Source: JBGQDM01 sp041495845 (GTDB lineage: Bacteria > Acidobacteriota > Terriglobia > Terriglobales > Acidobacteriaceae). From it: a DNA stretch of 31,232 bases. Position numbers and translations under genes: made by a program. Positions 15,787-23,430 of this stretch are shown piece after piece (the stretch's first letter is position 1; every line of letters begins with the position of its first letter). The notes beneath the pieces were generated by a model. The model was not told the DNA's origin. It saw nothing but the letters and a program-made list of their open reading frames with translations, and searched no databases. Location of the stretch: the NCBI GenBank assembly GCA_041495845.1, contig JBGQDM010000032.1, positions 1 through 31,232 of the forward strand. The letters run 5' to 3'.

Positions 15787-16875
15787 ATGTCACGCTTTGT
15801 TTCATTTCGCGATTTTGACTGGGCGCTGCTCTTCCTGGTCCTGCTCATCTGCGGACTGGGGGTGGTGGAAATTCGCAGCGCCACGCTGCACACCAAGTTT
15901 GCCGGCGCTCACATCCGCCAGATCTGGTGGATCACCGGCGGCCTCGCCGGCATGTTCCTGCTCAGCCTGGTGAACTATCACGTGCTCCTGGAACGGATCC
16001 ATTGGATGTACATCGTGTCGTTTGCCTCGCTGCTGGCGGTGTTCGTGTTTGGCCAGAAATACCTGGGCGCCCGCCGCTGGATCAAGTTGCCCGGTGGGCA
16101 GCACTTCCAGCCCTCCGAATGGGTGAAGCTGATTCTCATTCTGGCGGTGGCGCGCTACTTCGCGGAGATGCGCCAGAAAGATCTCAGTTGGGGAGATTTC
16201 CTGAAAGCCGGCGCCATGGTCGGCGTGCCCATGCTCATGGTGCTGGCGCAACCCGACCTCGGCACAGCTCTGACCTACATCCCCATCGCGGGCATGGGCC
16301 TTTTCCTCGGCGGTTTGAGTTGGAAACAGGCGTTCACCGTGCTGCTCATCGTCTTGCTCCTGCTGCCGCTGGCTTGGTTCAAACTCAAGCCTTACCAGAA
16401 GGAGCGGCTCACCAGCTTTCTGGAACCCGAGGCCGACAGTCAGGGCTCCGGCTATCAGGTGCAACAATCGAAAATTGCAGTGGGTTCCGGCGGCATCTTT
16501 GGCAGTCACACCAAAGGTTCGCAGACTCACTTCGGTTACTTGCCCGTTCCGCAAACTGACTTTATCTTTGCAGCCTGGTCGGAGGAGCGGGGTTTTGTCG
16601 GTGCGTTGGCTTTGCTGCTGCTATACTTCATGGTGTTGATGCGGTTGACCCAGAACGGGCAAACGGCTCCCGACCGGGCCGGCGCGTTCATCGTCATGGG
16701 TGTGGTGGCGGTTCTGACGTTTCACATCCTGGTCAATGTTGGCATGGTAGTCGGTTTTATGCCGGTTACCGGGATCCCCTTGCCGCTCATGAGTTACGGC
16801 GGCTCTTCGGTCCTGTTTATGTTTCTGGCATTGGGGATTGTCATGAACGTTCGCATGCGACGTTTCGTGAACTGA
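15787..16875 (+). CDS. rodA: SEDS peptidoglycan glycosyltransferase RodA
   Basis: RodA polymerises glycan strands from lipid II in the membrane and pairs with PBP2. The 362-residue protein has about ten membrane helices and the SEDS signatures FQPSEWVKL near 113, LAQPDLGTAL near 155, HFGYLPVPQTDFIFA near 245-260, and the terminal PLMSYGGSS near 330-338. The catalytic aspartate, known from Thermus RodA D255, corresponds to D258 in QTDFIF. The ATG follows the mrdA stop with no gap, so the two are translationally linked. It is the last gene of the mre/rod unit; a hairpin at 16894-16914 follows. Confidence 0.95.
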   Translation: MSRFVSFRDFDWALLFLVLLICGLGVVEIRSATLHTKFAGAHIRQIWWITGGLAGMFLLSLVNYHVLLERIHWMYIVSFASLLAVFVFGQKYLGARRWIKLPGGQHFQPSEWVKLILILAVARYFAEMRQKDLSWGDFLKAGAMVGVPMLMVLAQPDLGTALTYIPIAGMGLFLGGLSWKQAFTVLLIVLLLLPLAWFKLKPYQKERLTSFLEPEADSQGSGYQVQQSKIAVGSGGIFGSHTKGSQTHFGYLPVPQTDFIFAAWSEERGFVGALALLLLYFMVLMRLTQNGQTAPDRAGAFIVMGVVAVLTFHILVNVGMVVGFMPVTGIPLPLMSYGGSSVLFMFLALGIVMNVRMRRFVN

Positions 16876-16893
16876 CGGCGGGACCGGCAACAG

Positions 16894-16914
16894 GCCGTGG
16901 CAGGAGGCCACGGT
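16894..16914 (+). terminator. Hairpin downstream of rodA (weak terminator or RNA structure)
   Basis: CCGTGGC (16895-16901) and GCCACGG (16907-16913) form a perfect 7-bp stem with an AGGAG loop, 19 bp after the rodA stop. There is no T tract, so intrinsic termination is doubtful. It may be a 3' stabilising hairpin or a Rho-associated structure. Confidence 0.35.
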
Positions 16915-16921
16915 GAACTCC

Positions 16922-16967
16922 AAGATTTGCAGTAGCGAAGATTTGCGGTAACTGAAGATTTGCAGTA
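16922..16967. repeat. Three 13-bp direct repeats (iteron-like)
   Basis: AAGATTTGCAGTA at 16922-16934, AAGATTTGCGGTA at 16938-16950 and AAGATTTGCAGTA at 16955-16967 repeat with a period of 16-17 bp and one mismatch. A partial fourth copy (AAGAT) begins at 16972. They lie in the non-coding gap between rodA and the RNase E/G gene. Confidence 0.8.
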
Positions 16968-17270
16968 CAGAAAGATCACGTTAGCCCTCACGTAAAGAGG
17001 GCAGACACCGGCCCGAGGAAATGAGTAAGGCCGGAACAGGATTCAGCAGCACCGGCTGACGGGTAACGGCCCCCTCGCAAGCGTGAGAGAGCGGTCACAA
17101 ACCAGTCGCGTACGCTGCATGTGATTCGGTGCAGAAGAGTTCTCAGTTTGCTTTCGGAATTGATGGGTGGCGCAAGTCCTCGCGTCGAGGGCAAAGTTTG
17201 CCTCGCCCACAGTCTGTTCCTGCCCTGAATCCTGTTCCCCCCGCACTCTGGTTCCTCCGCCTCCGGTGAG

Positions 17271-17294
17271 GCTGGCTTCCCGCGGGAAGCTGGC
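17271..17294 (+). promoter_or_regulatory. Stable hairpin next to the RNase E/G ribosome-binding site
   Basis: GCTTCCCGCGGGAAGC at 17275-17290 is a perfect palindrome, extended to 17271-17294 by two G-U and two G-C pairs. It ends three bases before GGGAG (17297-17301), the probable ribosome-binding site of ATG 17307. In RNA it could fold in cis, with a few central bases as loop, and affect initiation, or be cut by the RNase itself. Confidence 0.45.
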
Positions 17295-17306
17295 ACGGGA
17301 GCGTCC

Positions 17307-20033
17307 ATGAACAAAGAGTTGTTTGTCACCTCCACCCCCCATGAAACCAAAGTTGGGCTGGTGGAGGACGATCAGCTGGCGGAAATTTATCTGGAACGCG
17401 AAGGCGAATACACCCTCGCGGGTTCCATCTACAAAGGACGGGTCACACGCGTGCTACCCGGCATGCAGTCGGCCTTTGTCGACATTGGACTGGAACGCGA
17501 CGCGTTCCTCTACGTTTCTGATTTCTTTGAACTCGAAGACCAAGGGGATGGGGAAGAAGTAATTCCTGTCCGTCCCGTGGCGAGCGGAGCGATTACCGAA
17601 TCGTCGCCGGATGGTGGCGAAGAAACTGCCGACTATCCAGAAGTTGAAACGTCAGCGAACGCTGGCGAGGAAGCGCCCTCTCTCCAAACTCCGTCGACCC
17701 AGCCGCGCGAAGCATCTTTCAGTGGCGGTGCTGGGCGTGACCGCGATCGCGGGTTCCGCGGGCGGGGTCGAGGCCGTCGCGGACGTGGCGGCTTTGGCGA
17801 TCGCAATGAGCGCGGTGAGCGCAGCGATCGCGGTGGGGAGCGTAGCGACCGGGGCAACGAGCGCAACGACCGAGGCGGCGAACGAAAATTCAGCCGCGGT
17901 CCGGAAGCGCCACCCGAGCCCGTCCGCGATTCCGGACGCACTTCCAGTCGCGAAGCAACGTCTGACTCCTACGGCCCGCCGCCGGGATACCAGCCCATCG
18001 TTCTGCCCGGAGAATCCATTTCCAAGTATCGCGGCCGCGTTCCGGCTGCGCCTGAAGCCTACACTCCATCTTCCGCTCCGGCGCGCGAAGACGTACCCGT
18101 AGCCGCCGCGTTTCCAGATGACGAACCGATGTTTGCCAGTGGGCGTGAGGTGCCGACTCCGACTGCCCGGGCGGAAGTTGCGGCTGAGCCCGTACTCTCC
18201 GCGCCCGTGCCCGATCGGCACCCACACATCGAAGAAGTGCGGCCGGCTGCAAGCACGGAATTTGTCTACCATCCCGCCCCCGAGCCGGTCCGCAAACCAG
18301 CAACACCGGCACGGCCGCAGGAAGCTCCCGCTCCTCTTTCTTTCTATTCGGGTGATTCCACCCGTGCCGTTGAAGAGGAAGAGATTGAAGAGGAAGAAGC
18401 TGAACTCGCCGCCTACGCCGAGGACGCCACCGAAGAAGACGCCTTTGAGGAGATGGTGGAAGAGATCCACGGTCCCAACGGCGTAATTGCCAGCGAAGAA
18501 GTGAGCAACGGGGCAATTACCGAAACCACGGAAGAAGCGCCGATGGATGCGGCGGCGCTGGCGGAAGAGTTCCAGATGCAGCAGCAGCAGGAAGCTGAGC
18601 TGGAAGCGATTCAGGAGGAAGCCGAGAAGCTGGCGGAAGCGGTGGAGCGCGGCGAGCCGGTGGAGGGCCGCGCCGAAGTCCGCGCCCCCGCCGCCACTGC
18701 GGCGTTCCTGCAGCGCGCGCAGCGGGCGCCACAGTTTGACCGCCGCCCCCGCCGTGGTGGCGAACGGGGCGAACGTAGCGAGCGGGGCGGAGGCCGCGGC
18801 CGCCGTTTTGGCCGCCGCGAAGCGCAAGCACCGCAGCAGATTGCCGAGCTGCTGAAAGAAGGCCAGGAAGTCCTCATTCAGATTGCCAAGGAGCCCATCG
18901 GCAAGAAAGGCGCACGCATCACCAGCCACATCGCGCTGCCCGGCCGCTTTCTGGTGTTCATGCCCACGGTCAATCACATCGGCGTTTCGCGCAAAATCAG
19001 TTCCGATGAAGAACGCCAGCGGCTGAAACGCATCATGATCAGCGAGCGCGAAAACGGGCAGGGTGGCTTTATTGTTCGTACCGCGGCTGGCGGCGCGGCG
19101 GAAGATGAGCTGCGCGCCGACATCCGCTTTCTCAAGAGCCTGTGGGCGGAAATCAAGAACCGCTCCGAGACCTCCAGGGCGCCGGCGCTGATTTACCACG
19201 ACCTCAACGTCGTCGAACGGGTGCTCCGCGATCAGGTGACCAGCGACTTCACGCAGATATGGGTGGACACGGAAACGGAATACGAACGCATCTTGCGTTT
19301 CGCACAGCGCTTCCAACCCGCGCTGGTCAAACGCATCAAGCTCTATACCAAGAACCAGCCGCTGTTCGAGCAATTTGGCCTGCAAGAGGAAATGAACAAG
19401 GCGCTGAAGTCCAAAGTCTGGCTGAAGAGTGGTGGCTACATCGTCATCAACCAGACCGAAGCGCTGGTGGCCATTGACGTGAACACCGGCAAGTATGTTG
19501 GCAAGACTTCGCGGCTCGAAGACACCATCGTCAAGACCAACGTGGACGCGATCAAGGAGATCGTTCGCCAGGTACGCCTGCGCGACCTCGGCGGCATCAT
19601 CGTGATTGACTTCATTGACATGGACGAACGCCGGAACCGGCAGAAGGTGATGATGGCCCTGGAAGAAGAACTGCGCAACGACCGGGCGCCCTCGAAAGTG
19701 CTGGCCTTTAACGATTTCGGCTTGGTGGCGATTACGCGCAAACGTGTCAAGCAGTCGCTCGAACGCACCATCGGCACGCCTTGCCCCTACTGCACGGCCA
19801 CTGGTTTCGTGAAGTCGCCGACCACCGTGTGCAACGAGATTTACATCGAGATGCGCAAGATGGCGAAAGAGCTCAACCACGCCGATGTGATGCTGCGGGT
19901 CAACCCGGAAGTGGCGAAGGTGCTCAAAGCGGAGAACGGGCGCTGGCTGCAGGAACTGGAGGAGTTGACGAAGCACACCATCATCGTCAAATCCGATGCC
20001 AGCTTGCACCAGGAGCAGTTCGACATCAACTGA
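17307..20033 (+). CDS. Ribonuclease E/G with a large disordered insertion in its S1 domain
   Basis: This 908-residue endoribonuclease should cut single-stranded RNA in mRNA decay and rRNA maturation. The first half of the S1 domain is at about 30-75 (IYKGRVTRVLPGMQSAFVDIG). The second half resumes near 511 (ELLKEGQEVLIQIAKEPIGKKG), so about 430 residues are inserted. The insertion holds RG/RGG-rich blocks (about 141-197 and 478-505), Pro/Ala-rich stretches and a Glu-rich block (about 356-387). The catalytic core is intact: D724 (AIDVNTGK) and D768 (VIDFIDM) match E. coli D303 and D346, and C826/C829 (CPYC) match the Zn-link. It ends RNase G-like, without the long C-terminal scaffold of E. coli RNase E. 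ATG 17307 follows GGGAG at 17297-17301. Confidence 0.95.
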   Translation: MNKELFVTSTPHETKVGLVEDDQLAEIYLEREGEYTLAGSIYKGRVTRVLPGMQSAFVDIGLERDAFLYVSDFFELEDQGDGEEVIPVRPVASGAITESSPDGGEETADYPEVETSANAGEEAPSLQTPSTQPREASFSGGAGRDRDRGFRGRGRGRRGRGGFGDRNERGERSDRGGERSDRGNERNDRGGERKFSRGPEAPPEPVRDSGRTSSREATSDSYGPPPGYQPIVLPGESISKYRGRVPAAPEAYTPSSAPAREDVPVAAAFPDDEPMFASGREVPTPTARAEVAAEPVLSAPVPDRHPHIEEVRPAASTEFVYHPAPEPVRKPATPARPQEAPAPLSFYSGDSTRAVEEEEIEEEEAELAAYAEDATEEDAFEEMVEEIHGPNGVIASEEVSNGAITETTEEAPMDAAALAEEFQMQQQQEAELEAIQEEAEKLAEAVERGEPVEGRAEVRAPAATAAFLQRAQRAPQFDRRPRRGGERGERSERGGGRGRRFGRREAQAPQQIAELLKEGQEVLIQIAKEPIGKKGARITSHIALPGRFLVFMPTVNHIGVSRKISSDEERQRLKRIMISERENGQGGFIVRTAAGGAAEDELRADIRFLKSLWAEIKNRSETSRAPALIYHDLNVVERVLRDQVTSDFTQIWVDTETEYERILRFAQRFQPALVKRIKLYTKNQPLFEQFGLQEEMNKALKSKVWLKSGGYIVINQTEALVAIDVNTGKYVGKTSRLEDTIVKTNVDAIKEIVRQVRLRDLGGIIVIDFIDMDERRNRQKVMMALEEELRNDRAPSKVLAFNDFGLVAITRKRVKQSLERTIGTPCPYCTATGFVKSPTTVCNEIYIEMRKMAKELNHADVMLRVNPEVAKVLKAENGRWLQELEELTKHTIIVKSDASLHQEQFDIN
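17817..17879 (+). repeat. Three 21-bp coding repeats for ERSDRGG heptads
   Basis: Three consecutive 21-bp units encode ERSDRGG, ERSDRGN and ERNDRGG (residues 171-191) within the first RG-rich block of the RNase E/G insertion. They differ at synonymous sites, suggesting the peptide rather than the DNA is kept. Tandem units like this can change number by replication slippage. Confidence 0.75.
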
Positions 20034-20106
20034 ACGGCGCTGGCTGGCGCTGAGAGATGCTGCGGAATCTCGTCGGCGGAGAAGTTAAGGATACACTAGC
20101 CCAATC

Positions 20107-21054
20107 ATGTTGTTGTCGCGCGCGCTCCAACGCTGGCGAGAAAATTACTATGTCAGCACGGTGCTGGCTCTGATGGCGAGGCCCGCGCATGCCCTGGCAA
20201 GCTCCCTCAGCCGAGAGATCGAGCGCAAGGTGCGCCAGAACGGCGCCACCATCCCGCTGCCAAATGGCCAGCAGCTACGCCTGGCCCGAGACTCGGGTGT
20301 TACCCTCGCCTCCAATCTTTATTGGCGCGGCTTGTCCGGGTATGAGCCTGAAACCAGTCGCGTGTTGCGTTTTCTCTTTGCGAAGGTAAGAACCTTCGTG
20401 GATGTGGGAGCGAATTATGGCTTTTACTCGCTCCTGAGCACGCTGTTGAATCCTGAACTCCGCGTCGTGGCTTTTGAACCTGTTCCTGCAATTTTTGCCG
20501 CTCTGCAACGCAACGTCGCCCTGAACCAGGTTGAGGAGAGGGTTTTCTGTTGTCCGCTGGCACTCTCTGACTCCAACGGCGCCGCCACGTTCCATTTGCC
20601 AACGAGCCATGTCACCGACCTGGAAGCCACCGGGACGCTTGCGCAGGATAGTTGGCAGACTCGAAAACAGTCACCGCAGCTTCAGATCGAGGCGGTGCGT
20701 TTCGATGACTTCGAGCGCTCGCATCCCATGAAACTGGAACTGGTCAAAATCGACGTCGAAGATTTCGAGGCCGCGGTGCTGGCAGGAATGTCGACCACCA
20801 TTCAGAGGGACCGCCCTTTCGTTGTATGCGAAATTCTGCCCCGCGAGCACCAGAATGAAAAGACCCGCCGCATTGTTGAAGACTTGGGCTACACCGCTTA
20901 CTGGATCGTTCCCGAAGGCTTGATCCGCGTTTCCCGCTTCGATTTTCCCCGGCCCGTGTACGAGAATTTCTTGCTTTCGCCGGTGACGGTTCCGGGGGAA
21001 ATTGTCGGCTTGGAGGAACTATGGCGGGCGCGGGCTGATCGGCGAGATACTTAG
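20107..21054 (+). CDS. FkbM-family SAM-dependent methyltransferase
   Basis: This 315-residue methyltransferase has SAM-binding motif I FVDVGANYGFYSL at 97-109, the acidic motif AFEPVP near 122-127 and the FkbM-typical KLELVKIDVEDFEAAVLAGM near 207-226. FkbM enzymes O-methylate sugars, polyketides or other small molecules; the acceptor here is unknown. An N-terminal part of about 90 residues precedes the Rossmann fold. The ATG at 20107 has only a distant AAGGA (20087-20091), so initiation may be weak. It is 73 bp downstream of the RNase gene with no strong terminator between. No other glycan or natural-product genes are adjacent. Confidence 0.85.
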   Translation: MLLSRALQRWRENYYVSTVLALMARPAHALASSLSREIERKVRQNGATIPLPNGQQLRLARDSGVTLASNLYWRGLSGYEPETSRVLRFLFAKVRTFVDVGANYGFYSLLSTLLNPELRVVAFEPVPAIFAALQRNVALNQVEERVFCCPLALSDSNGAATFHLPTSHVTDLEATGTLAQDSWQTRKQSPQLQIEAVRFDDFERSHPMKLELVKIDVEDFEAAVLAGMSTTIQRDRPFVVCEILPREHQNEKTRRIVEDLGYTAYWIVPEGLIRVSRFDFPRPVYENFLLSPVTVPGEIVGLEELWRARADRRDT

Positions 21055-21097
21055 GTTCGCCGGAGGTTACGGAAGCGATCCTCGGCGTGATCGACCC

Positions 21098-21778
21098 ATG
21101 ACCGCACCAGCCCCCAAATCCTTTCGCGCCACCCTGGAGCGCAAAGACTCGCCGCTCCGGTGGGTCATCGTGCGCATCCCGTTCGACGTTCACCGCGTCT
21201 GGGGTAGTCGAGGGCAACTCCGGGTCCAAGGCGAGATCAACGGCTTTGCCTTCCGGACATCTTTGTTTCCCGATGGCCAGGGCGGGCACACGTTGCTGGT
21301 CAACAAGGGCATGCAAGCCGGCGGCAAGGTCGCACCTGGCATGCAGGCCCAGTTCCACCTGGCGCCGGATGCTGAAGAGCGCACGGTTGTCCTGCCCGCG
21401 GAACTCAAGCGCCTCCTAGCCGAAAAGCGCGCACTCGAACGTTGGTACAGCGAGCTGAACCCTTCCACCCGCCGGGACATCTGCCGCTGGGTGGGCGAGG
21501 TAAAGAGCCCGGAAGCCCGGCAGCGTCGAGCCGAGCAGATCGCCGAACGTCTGCTCGCCACCATGGAAGCTGAACGCGATCTGCCCCCAGCCATCAAATT
21601 GGCACTGGCGCGTGACCCGCGCGCCCGCGAAGGCTGGGAGCGCATGTCGCCTTCGCGCCGCCGAGGGCACCTGCTCGGTATCTTCTACTACCGGACCCCG
21701 GAGGCGCAGGCGCGGCGCCTGGCTAAGGCACTGGAGGACTGCCGGAAGACGCGGAGGGAACCGGGTGCAAGCCGTTGA
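21098..21778 (+). CDS. DUF1905/YdeI-like protein with duplicated C-terminal motif
   Basis: This 226-residue cytoplasmic-type protein begins with a DUF1905 beta-barrel domain (about 9-95: RIPFDVHRVWGSRGQLRVQGEINGF, LLVNKGMQ). Two helical segments follow that resemble the YdeI/OmdA 'bacteriocin-protection' C-terminal motif. The first, at about 116-154, contains LNPSTRRDICRWVGEVKSPEARQRRAEQI; the second, at about 179-216, contains MSPSRRRGHLLGIFYYRTPEAQARRLAKALE. The biochemical role of the family is not established. The ATG at 21098 starts a plausible N-terminus; the frame is open back to 21002, but that would overlap the FkbM gene and adds nothing family-like. No good ribosome-binding site is visible. 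Confidence 0.75.
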   Translation: MTAPAPKSFRATLERKDSPLRWVIVRIPFDVHRVWGSRGQLRVQGEINGFAFRTSLFPDGQGGHTLLVNKGMQAGGKVAPGMQAQFHLAPDAEERTVVLPAELKRLLAEKRALERWYSELNPSTRRDICRWVGEVKSPEARQRRAEQIAERLLATMEAERDLPPAIKLALARDPRAREGWERMSPSRRRGHLLGIFYYRTPEAQARRLAKALEDCRKTRREPGASR

Positions 21779-22114
21779 AAGGCCGGTGATTTCCGGCGGT
21801 TCATAGACCTTAGTACCGTCTCTAGTACCTTGGTTACTTGTTGGGGTACGATGGTGCACCTTTCGCATAAACACCCCACCCCATTGTGGTCATGATCTCG
21901 TCAACTACTGCTGGTAGACAGCTTATGCGCCCCTTACCGAAGTAATTTCCAGAAAACCCCCATAAAACCCTAAAAAAGCCGGAGATTCGCCTTGACCTAG
22001 GCTGTTTTCCGGTTGAGATAGACTCGGAACCGAAATCAACCCTCGGGGGAAGCGAGCCCTTGTGGTTCTGTCTTCCTGGCTCCGGCACGAAGGGAGCAGG
22101 GTGGAGCGCAAACG
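21779..22114. other. 336-bp intergenic region before the HTH-pil operon
   Basis: No coding frame is supported here. The stretch is visibly richer in A and T than its surroundings, with runs such as AAAACCCCCATAAAACCCTAAAAAA around 21952-21976. TAGTACC occurs twice, 12 bp apart (21811 and 21823). TTGACC at 21992-21997 could be a -35 hexamer of a pil promoter, but no good -10 sits at 16-18 bp. The inverted repeat GCCGG/CCGGC near 21782-21797 lacks a T tract. It probably carries the promoter of the HTH-pilMNOPQ operon. Confidence 0.4.
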
Positions 22115-22363
22115 GTGAGAGTGCCAGAAAACAATTCCGACGCGCGCGAAGTGATGAACATCCGCCAGGCGAGCGAATACCTGGGGGTGAGTCCGGACAC
22201 GCTTTACAAGTACGTTGGCGAGAACAAGATTCCCGCTTTCAAACTGGGCAACCGCTGGCGCTTCAAGAAGTCCAAGCTGGACCAGTGGATGGAAGAGAAG
22301 TCGAACCAGGTGGAAGAGCGGGCACGCAGGAAACCCAAGGCGCGAGCAGCTGCGCAACCGTAA
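22115..22363 (+). CDS. Small excisionase-type helix-turn-helix DNA-binding protein
   Basis: This 82-residue protein is almost entirely a winged HTH of the MerR/excisionase (HTH_17) type. NIRQASEYLGVSPDTLYKYV (about 15-34) gives the HTH and KIPAFKLGNRWRFKKSKLDQWMEE gives the wing and following helix. The tail is basic and Ala-rich. Such proteins are DNA-binding regulators or recombination directionality factors, but no integrase is near. Its stop is 11 bp before pilM, placing it in the pil operon, so it may regulate that operon. GTG 22115 follows GGAG (22103-22106) at eight bases; ATG 22154 is an alternative that would leave 69 residues with the HTH intact. Confidence 0.8.
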   Translation: MRVPENNSDAREVMNIRQASEYLGVSPDTLYKYVGENKIPAFKLGNRWRFKKSKLDQWMEEKSNQVEERARRKPKARAAAQP

Positions 22364-22374
22364 AGGTGGCCCCA

Positions 22375-23430
22375 ATGTTTGGATTTGGTGCAAAGTCGAT
22401 TGTCGGTCTGGATGTTGGTTCCTCCAGCATCAAGGCTGTGGAATTGAAAAAGTCTCGGAACGGGATTGAGGCGGTGCATGTTGGGATGGAACCGCTGGCC
22501 CCGGATATCGTCGTGGACTCGATGATTGTGGATTCGGGCACAGTGTCGAGCGCCATTGCCAAGCTTTTCACCGACAACCAGATCAAGTCCAAGAATGTGG
22601 CCACGGCGGTCAGCGGACACTCGGTGATCGTCAAGAAGATTTCGCTGCCTTCGATGAGCGATGACGAGTTGGCGGACACCATCCAGAAAGAAGCGGCGCA
22701 GCACATCCCCTTCGATCTGGCGGATGTCAACCTCGACTACCAGATTCTTTCCGAAGACAGCGCCAGCCCCACCATGGACGTGCTGCTGGTGGCGGTGAAG
22801 AAAGACAAGATCCTGAATTACACCAACGTGCTCTCCATGGCCGGCAAGACCCCGGCGGTGGTGGACATTGATTCGCTGGCCCTGCAGAACTGTTACGAGT
22901 TCAATTACGAGCCCACCCCCAACCAGGTGGTGGCGTTGCTGAATCTGGGCGCCAGCGTGATGAACATCAACATTGTCAAAGGCACCACGCCGCTGTTCCC
23001 GCGCGACGTCAGCGTGGGCGGGCATCAATACACGGACTCGCTGCAGAAAGAGTTGGACCTCAGCTTTGACGACGCCGAGTCGCTCAAGCTGGGCCGCAAG
23101 GTGGGTACGGTCAGCGATGAGGCGAAACTGCCCATCCTGCAGCAGGTCACCGAAATCATCGTGCTGGAAATCCAGAAGACGTTTGACTTCTTCCGGGCCA
23201 GTGCGGCCGGTGAGCATATCGAAAAGATCTATCTGGCAGGTGGTTCTTCCAAGGTTCCGGGCCTGGTCGAGGCCCTGCGCCAGGAGTTCTCCCTGCCGGT
23301 GGAAGTGCTGAACCCGTTCCAACGCGTCGCCCCGCCGGTGGATGGAGTGGCGGCCGAGCTGGTCGAACAGAATGCCGGACAAATGGCGGTGGCGGTGGGT
23401 TTGGCCCTAAGGAGCTTTGAGACTCTATGA
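22375..23430 (+). CDS. pilM: Type IV pilus assembly actin-like ATPase PilM
   Basis: PilM is a cytoplasmic FtsA-like protein that binds the N-terminal tail of PilN and links the pilus motor to the alignment complex. This 351-residue protein shows the actin-fold phosphate-1 loop GLDVGSSSIKAVEL near 11-24, the phosphate-2 region LLNLGASVMNINIV near 190-203 and the adenosine motif IYLAGGSSKVPGL near 285-297. ATG 22375 has AGGTGG at 22364-22369. The frame is open further upstream, but that part overlaps the HTH gene and has no similarity. Its last four bases overlap the pilN start (ATGA), so translation is coupled. Confidence 0.94.
   Translation: MFGFGAKSIVGLDVGSSSIKAVELKKSRNGIEAVHVGMEPLAPDIVVDSMIVDSGTVSSAIAKLFTDNQIKSKNVATAVSGHSVIVKKISLPSMSDDELADTIQKEAAQHIPFDLADVNLDYQILSEDSASPTMDVLLVAVKKDKILNYTNVLSMAGKTPAVVDIDSLALQNCYEFNYEPTPNQVVALLNLGASVMNINIVKGTTPLFPRDVSVGGHQYTDSLQKELDLSFDDAESLKLGRKVGTVSDEAKLPILQQVTEIIVLEIQKTFDFFRASAAGEHIEKIYLAGGSSKVPGLVEALRQEFSLPVEVLNPFQRVAPPVDGVAAELVEQNAGQMAVAVGLALRSFETL

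Larger units (their letters stand above)
16915..17306 (+). promoter_or_regulatory. Long non-coding leader upstream of RNase E/G
   Basis: The 431-bp gap between rodA and the RNase gene has no supported coding frame. It holds the direct repeats at 16922-16967 and several potential hairpins. These include GAGG(G)CAAA with TTTGCCTC at 17187-17204, GCCTC-CGGT-GAGGC at 17259-17272, and a 16-bp perfect palindrome at 17275-17290 immediately before the ribosome-binding site. E. coli rne is autoregulated through a structured leader, so a similar role here is a reasonable inference without direct evidence. It does not match RNase P, tmRNA or 6S RNA signatures I know. Confidence 0.4.

Noticed and set aside
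16975..17110. GAGGAAATGAG / GGCCGGAACAGG stretch considered as an RNase P or other structured RNA core
   Set aside because: The conserved GAGGAAAGTCC and ACAGA...GCTTAC-type motifs of RNase P RNA are absent, and no tmRNA or 6S features are seen.
17731..17890. Repeated GC-rich units considered as a CRISPR-like or mobile repeat
   Set aside because: They are in-frame codons for RG-rich heptads with synonymous differences and no spacers, so they are a protein-level repeat.
17652..20009. A 785-codon open frame on the minus strand opposite the RNase E/G gene
   Set aside because: It is a mirror frame produced by high GC in the sense gene. Its composition is odd, it has no recognisable domain, and the sense strand has clear catalytic motifs.
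22084..22097. GGCACGAAGGGAGC resembling a sigma-54 promoter (GG-N10-GC)
   Set aside because: The GG/GC spacing fits, but the conserved TT before GC and the T before GG are missing, and such matches are common in GC-rich DNA.
22060..22374. Upstream in-frame extension of pilM
   Set aside because: It covers the HTH gene in another frame and adds no family similarity. The ATG at 22375 has a good ribosome-binding site.
22204..23382. A 392-codon minus-strand frame opposite pilM
   Set aside because: It is antisense to a gene with clear actin-fold motifs and tight operon spacing, and is His/Val/Gln-rich without domain similarity.
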